Origin: CALDTK01 sp045110575
Lineage (GTDB): Bacteria > Bacteroidota > Bacteroidia > Chitinophagales > Saprospiraceae
Reading direction: 5' to 3'
Assembly (NCBI GenBank): GCA_045110575.1
Contig: JBGCGF010000033.1
Span: 1-64,000, forward strand
DNA length: 64,000 nucleotides
Part shown: one piece after another, positions 60,752 through 64,000 of the stretch
Layout: each line of letters opens with the position of its first letter
Position numbering within the stretch: the stretch's first letter is position 1
Position numbers and translations under genes: made by a program
Notes under the pieces: generated by a model
What the model saw: only the letters and a program-made list of their open reading frames with translations
Told to the model about the DNA's origin: nothing
The model's database searches: none

Positions 60752-61981
60752 GTGGATTCACTAACTCAAATCGTTCTCGGTGCCGCCGTCGGCGAACTCG
60801 TAACTGGCCGTAAACTTGGTAATCGCGCCATGATCTGGGGTGCCGTAGCAGGCACCATTCCTGATTTTGACGTCTTCGCCGGACAGGTAGCTGATCCGAT
60901 TACGAACCTCGCTTTTCACCGTTGCGTGACGCACTCCCTTTACTACGCAGTCCTCGCGAGTCCTGTGATAGCATGGATGGCCAAGGCGCTCTATCCCGCA
61001 GATGGAAAGCCGAAGTTGGACTACTTGTGGAAGGTCTGGTTGCCAGGCCTACTTGCCATAACCATGCTGATCGCTGTAGGAAGCTTCATGTCTCCGACTC
61101 CCTTGCGCGGCGTCTGGACATACTCGGCCGTGGTAGCTCTGGTGACGGTAACGTTCCCGATGTTGGTTTGGGGCTTTCGCCAAATCAAATCTCGAGCATC
61201 AACGCCTCACGTACCTTATAAAACCTGGTTCTGGCTTTTCGCGCTTTGTATAGGCACGCACCCGTTACTGGATTGCTTTACGACCTACGGCACGCAAATG
61301 CTACAGCCGTTTGATGACTTGCGTATCGCTTGGAATACCATTTCGGTCGTTGATCCTGTTTACACGATGCCGTTTTTGGTGTTGCTGTTAGTTGCTAGTC
61401 GCAGCTTACGCCAAAACCCCCTGCGTCGAACCTTGACTTGGGCGGGTGTTGGAATCAGTACCGCTTATCTTCTATTCACTTGTTTTAACCTGTATAAGGT
61501 TCGCGGTGAAGTGGAGCAGAAGCTTATTGCAGCCAATGTGCCGTATGAGCGCTTTATCGCTACGCCTACGATCTTCCAGAATGTGCTTTGGAATGTCGTG
61601 ATCGATCAAGGAGATACGATTAAGACAGGCAGCTTAGGTCTACTTGACAAGCCTTTTGCATTGGACCTAAGCGAACTCAACGCGTTTCCTCGCAACCGTC
61701 AGCTTGTCGCTCCAATTCAGGACGAACGAGCAATCCAGGTTCTGGATTGGTTTTCAGACGGCTATAGCACCACTTGGCGCGGCGAGGCTGATACGTTGTA
61801 TGTCGCTGATTTGCGTTTCGGAATTTTGCCGAGTGATGATCCGAAGCCGCTTTTCGCTTTTCAGGTCTATCCACGAAAGGAAGGTGAAGAGTGGGGCATG
61901 CGTCAAGCTCCTTTTCGGAATGATGTAGATATGGGAGAGATGTTCAATGGACTCTGGCATCGTGTGAAGGGCAAAAAATAG
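60752..61981 (+). CDS. Membrane-bound metal-dependent hydrolase (YdjM/DUF457-like)
   Basis: 409 aa from a GTG at 60752, only 7 bases after the last hairpin separator. The family N-terminus is intact: MDSLTQIVLGAAVGELVTGR, then GTIPDFDVFAG and FHRCVTHSLYYAVL, supplying the His/Asp metal ligands. CIGTHPLLDCFTTYGTQML provides the second conserved His/Asp cluster. About five membrane helices lie between residues 60 and 250. A C-terminal soluble region (LDLSELNAFPRNRQL) follows. E. coli YdjM-like members are LexA-regulated; the biochemical role is unknown. One 14-base word lies at 61404-61417, here with T at the variable position. Confidence 0.88.
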   Translation: MDSLTQIVLGAAVGELVTGRKLGNRAMIWGAVAGTIPDFDVFAGQVADPITNLAFHRCVTHSLYYAVLASPVIAWMAKALYPADGKPKLDYLWKVWLPGLLAITMLIAVGSFMSPTPLRGVWTYSAVVALVTVTFPMLVWGFRQIKSRASTPHVPYKTWFWLFALCIGTHPLLDCFTTYGTQMLQPFDDLRIAWNTISVVDPVYTMPFLVLLLVASRSLRQNPLRRTLTWAGVGISTAYLLFTCFNLYKVRGEVEQKLIAANVPYERFIATPTIFQNVLWNVVIDQGDTIKTGSLGLLDKPFALDLSELNAFPRNRQLVAPIQDERAIQVLDWFSDGYSTTWRGEADTLYVADLRFGILPSDDPKPLFAFQVYPRKEGEEWGMRQAPFRNDVDMGEMFNGLWHRVKGKK

Positions 61982-62098
61982 CGGTTTGTTATCTATTGAT
62001 GGTATTTCGACATCGATTTGCAAATCGAAATTGACCATCTAAAAATTCTAAGAAGCTTTCAACGAGGCTCTTTCTTTCATTTGGATAAAAGTATCTCG

Positions 62099-63271
62099 AT
62101 GTTACGAAATCTACTCTTGCTTTTTGTGTTGCTACCTACAGCGCTATGCTTCTCTCAAGATTCCAAGATTTTTCTTGATAATCAAGCGCCTCGCCTTACA
62201 CGAATTGAGATCGATCATGCTCAGAATAACTTAGAACAAGTTATGAGCTGGGAATCAAACGATATTCTGGTCCTCGCATCATCACTTGAGAAAGTAACAG
62301 GAGAAAGTGATTTCGAATCAACTCCTCTTACGGGCTGTATTAATCCTGGAGACCCGGAATGTAATGGCGTCTGCGAAAGCGGCGATAGCCCATCTGGTCC
62401 TGATTGTAATGGAGTTTGTGGCGCTGGCGATAGTTCGTCCGGTCCAGATTGTAATGGAGTTTGCGGCGCTGGCGATAGTTCGTCCGGTCCTGATTGTAAT
62501 GGAGTTTGCGGCGCTGGTGATAGTTCCTCTGGCCCTGATTGCAATGGCGCTTGCGATGCCAGCGATAGTTCATCTGGCCCTGATTGTAATGGGACCTGTG
62601 ATCCTTCAGACAGCTCGTCTGGTCCCGATTGTAATGGCAGTTGCGACCTAGGAGAAGTGTCTGCTAGTTCTGATTGTGACGGGTTTTGTAATACACTCAC
62701 AGATCATCCTTTTAGCGTTGATTGTAGTCCACCTTTACCGGCCGAATTAGTATTCTTTAAGGCTAGTGTTGTTGATTGCTCCGTTGCTTTGTCTTGGGAG
62801 ACGGCTTCCGAGTTAAACGTATCTCATTTTACTATTGAACGAAAAGTGGAAGACGATTTTCAAGTCGTAGGCACTATCGCTGGTAAGGGAGACATACAGG
62901 CGCTTTCAAGCTATGAGTTTGAGGATCCTTCTCCAGTAGGGCAAAATATTTACAGATTAGTTACGTATGATTTTGACGGTACAAAAGCGTATTCAAATTT
63001 AGTGTCTGCTCGCCTCAACTGTCAATTCAATCCTGTTCGTGTTTTTCCGAATCCTGCTCAGGAGAAGCTCTCAATTACGGGTCTCACAACTCAAATGGAG
63101 GTAACAAGTATTCGCGTGCTTTCTATGAGCACAGGGGCGCTTGTCTCATTATTGGTAGTGGAAAATGATAATACTGTAAGCCTCGATTTAACCGGGCTTC
63201 CGGTGGGAGTCTACTTGCTTCAAGTCAAACAAAACGAATCACTAACGAATCATCGGTTCGTAAAACAATAA
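62099..63271 (+). CDS. Secreted Cys-repeat protein with T9SS sorting domain
   Basis: About 390 aa from the ATG at 62099, which opens the signal peptide MLRNLLLLFVLLPTALCFSQ; the 81 bases upstream in frame precede it. From residue 88, a 15-residue unit CNGVCGAGDSSSGPD is repeated seven times, then a variant CDGFC. The two Cys per unit suggest a rigid disulfide-linked stalk. Residues 220-320 are an FN3-like strand set (ELVFFKASVVDCSVALSWET, FTIERKVEDDFQVVGTIAGKG, YRLVTYDFDGTKAYSNLVS), a unit usually seen next to T9SS domains. The end is a type A sorting domain (FPNPAQEKLSITG, LPVGVYLLQVKQNES, HRFVKQ). It is predicted to be surface exposed. A small secreted protein follows after 3 bases. Confidence 0.85.
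   Translation: MLRNLLLLFVLLPTALCFSQDSKIFLDNQAPRLTRIEIDHAQNNLEQVMSWESNDILVLASSLEKVTGESDFESTPLTGCINPGDPECNGVCESGDSPSGPDCNGVCGAGDSSSGPDCNGVCGAGDSSSGPDCNGVCGAGDSSSGPDCNGACDASDSSSGPDCNGTCDPSDSSSGPDCNGSCDLGEVSASSDCDGFCNTLTDHPFSVDCSPPLPAELVFFKASVVDCSVALSWETASELNVSHFTIERKVEDDFQVVGTIAGKGDIQALSSYEFEDPSPVGQNIYRLVTYDFDGTKAYSNLVSARLNCQFNPVRVFPNPAQEKLSITGLTTQMEVTSIRVLSMSTGALVSLLVVENDNTVSLDLTGLPVGVYLLQVKQNESLTNHRFVKQ
62360..62674 (+). repeat. Seven tandem 45-bp repeats encoding a Cys-rich stalk
   Basis: The period is exactly 45 bp (codon-preserving). Units 2-4 are nearly identical at the DNA level and the outer ones are diverged. The reverse strand is also open through the repeats, but this is an effect of the repeat. 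Confidence 0.92.
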
Positions 63272-63274
63272 ATC

Positions 63275-63658
63275 ATGCTACGTATCCTCACTTTTAGCCT
63301 ACTTATACTAGGCCTGTCTTCTGGATTTTCAGTAAGTCCACCTGTCTTGAACTTGGTTGATTCTTCAGTGGAAGTTCTTGTCATTCCTGTTGGCCAAGAG
63401 GCTTTTACAACAGCAAGCATAAATGGAGCCTTCCTCAATGGTTGGAGTACTCAAGTTGGAGCAGAGGTCTACGGCTACACAGCGACGGACGATTTGTGGA
63501 CGTTTCTAAACAAGTCTTCTCCTGCAGCAGCTTACAGTGAGCTGCGTATTGAAATATCAAATTTGGGAGCGCACTATCCAAATTTGCAGACGTGTCTACA
63601 GGACATACAATCACGCAGTAAACTATTGAGCGCAGATTGTAAATTGGTTCTGTTGTAA
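63275..63658 (+). CDS. Small secreted protein of unknown function
   Basis: 127 aa with a signal peptide (MLRILTFSLLILGLSSGFS). The mature part has two Cys (TCLQDI, SADCKLVLL) and no recognised domain. It starts 3 bases after the Cys-repeat T9SS gene, so the two form an operon. It may be a partner of that surface protein. Confidence 0.6.
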   Translation: MLRILTFSLLILGLSSGFSVSPPVLNLVDSSVEVLVIPVGQEAFTTASINGAFLNGWSTQVGAEVYGYTATDDLWTFLNKSSPAAAYSELRIEISNLGAHYPNLQTCLQDIQSRSKLLSADCKLVLL

Positions 63659-63886
63659 GGGTGTGAAAGCTGAGGGTTGGGTTTTTACGGGTTGATTACC
63701 AGTGTTATGCACTGTCTTGATAAGAAGTCTCGCTGTTTTCAAAAGGTGTTTTGTTCTTCTTTCCCATTCATCCGAAAAATTCCCCCGTTCGTCTGAAGCA
63801 ACGTGTTTGTCACTGCATTGTCCTTCACATTTGTAACTGTTAAGGCGATTGATCGTCAACTCATCACAGTCTCAAAAATTTGGAAC

Positions 63887-64000
63887 ATGCGGTTTACTCT
63901 ACTCCTCCTCAGCATTTTTACATTCTCGATTGCCGCTACGGCGCAAGAAGCGACTCCTTCAACCTACACGGTTTCCGGTCAGTTGCAAGGCGAAAACGAT
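63887..64000 (+). CDS. Start of a secreted or outer-membrane protein, cut by the window end
   Basis: 38 codons are visible: a signal peptide MRFTLLLLSIFTFSIAATAQ followed by EATPSTYTVSGQLQGEND. The YTVSGQL start resembles the carboxypeptidase-like regulatory domain that begins many Bacteroidota TonB-dependent receptors, but too little is present to assign it. Confidence 0.6.
   Translation, partial: MRFTLLLLSIFTFSIAATAQEATPSTYTVSGQLQGEND

Noticed and set aside
62221..62700. 159-aa minus-strand frame with SGPDELS repeats
   Set aside because: It is the complement of the 45-bp Cys-stalk repeats and has no start context or independent evidence.

Overview
The window looks like chromosomal DNA of a marine or saprophytic Bacteroidota, most likely a member of the Saprospiria (Lewinella/Aureispira-like; this placement is an inference). 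The signs are many secreted proteins with type IX secretion (T9SS) C-terminal sorting domains, lipoproteins, a bacillithiol-type BshA, Bacteroidota-style -7 elements (TAnnTTTG), few Shine-Dalgarno sites and a PfaD-type polyunsaturated fatty acid synthase cluster. No rRNA, tRNA or CRISPR array was recognised.

Layout. 1-14.4 kb is an AT-rich accessory region. It holds the end of an IS982-like element, a three-gene run encoding very large secreted proteins, a candidate secreted toxin with its immunity gene, and a second IS982-like copy that cuts a lipoprotein gene (8-bp target duplication, reading frame restored on paper when the IS is removed). 14.6-36.6 kb is mostly ordinary chromosome: an ELWxxDGT-type T9SS protein, replicative helicase DnaB with a full-length intein in its P-loop, aldehyde dehydrogenase, a GntR regulator with a palindromic operator candidate, a transsulfuration-type PLP enzyme, a GH3 lipoprotein, BshA, a metalloprotease whose signal peptide is out of frame at a pentanucleotide repeat, an S37 peptidase, TesB and a di-heme cytochrome lipoprotein.

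36.6-53.6 kb is the main metabolic locus. A minus-strand operon TetR > KS-MAT-4xACP > KR-DH > KS-CLF-AT-DH-DH > PfaD faces a divergent phosphopantetheinyl transferase. Together these supply every activity expected of a Pfa (PUFA or secondary lipid) synthase: loading and elongation, ketoreduction, dehydration/isomerisation, enoyl reduction and ACP activation. The canonical PfaA is split in two at an A9 run, where a -1 shift (or one extra A) would fuse the halves without meeting a stop.

53.8-64 kb holds a DUF4874/DUF4832-like T9SS protein, an AhpD-like/AraC pair, a barrel protein, a sodium:solute symporter with a previously unlisted 51-aa membrane protein, a four-helix-bundle gene flanked by inverted arrays of hairpins whose arms co-vary, a membrane metal-dependent hydrolase, and a Cys-repeat T9SS protein.

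Two signals cut across gene boundaries. The first is a 14-base word, GTTTTGGCGNAAGC, present 15 times inside genes on both strands and in several reading frames. The second is a family of palindromic intergenic repeats. Neither is explained by the encoded proteins.
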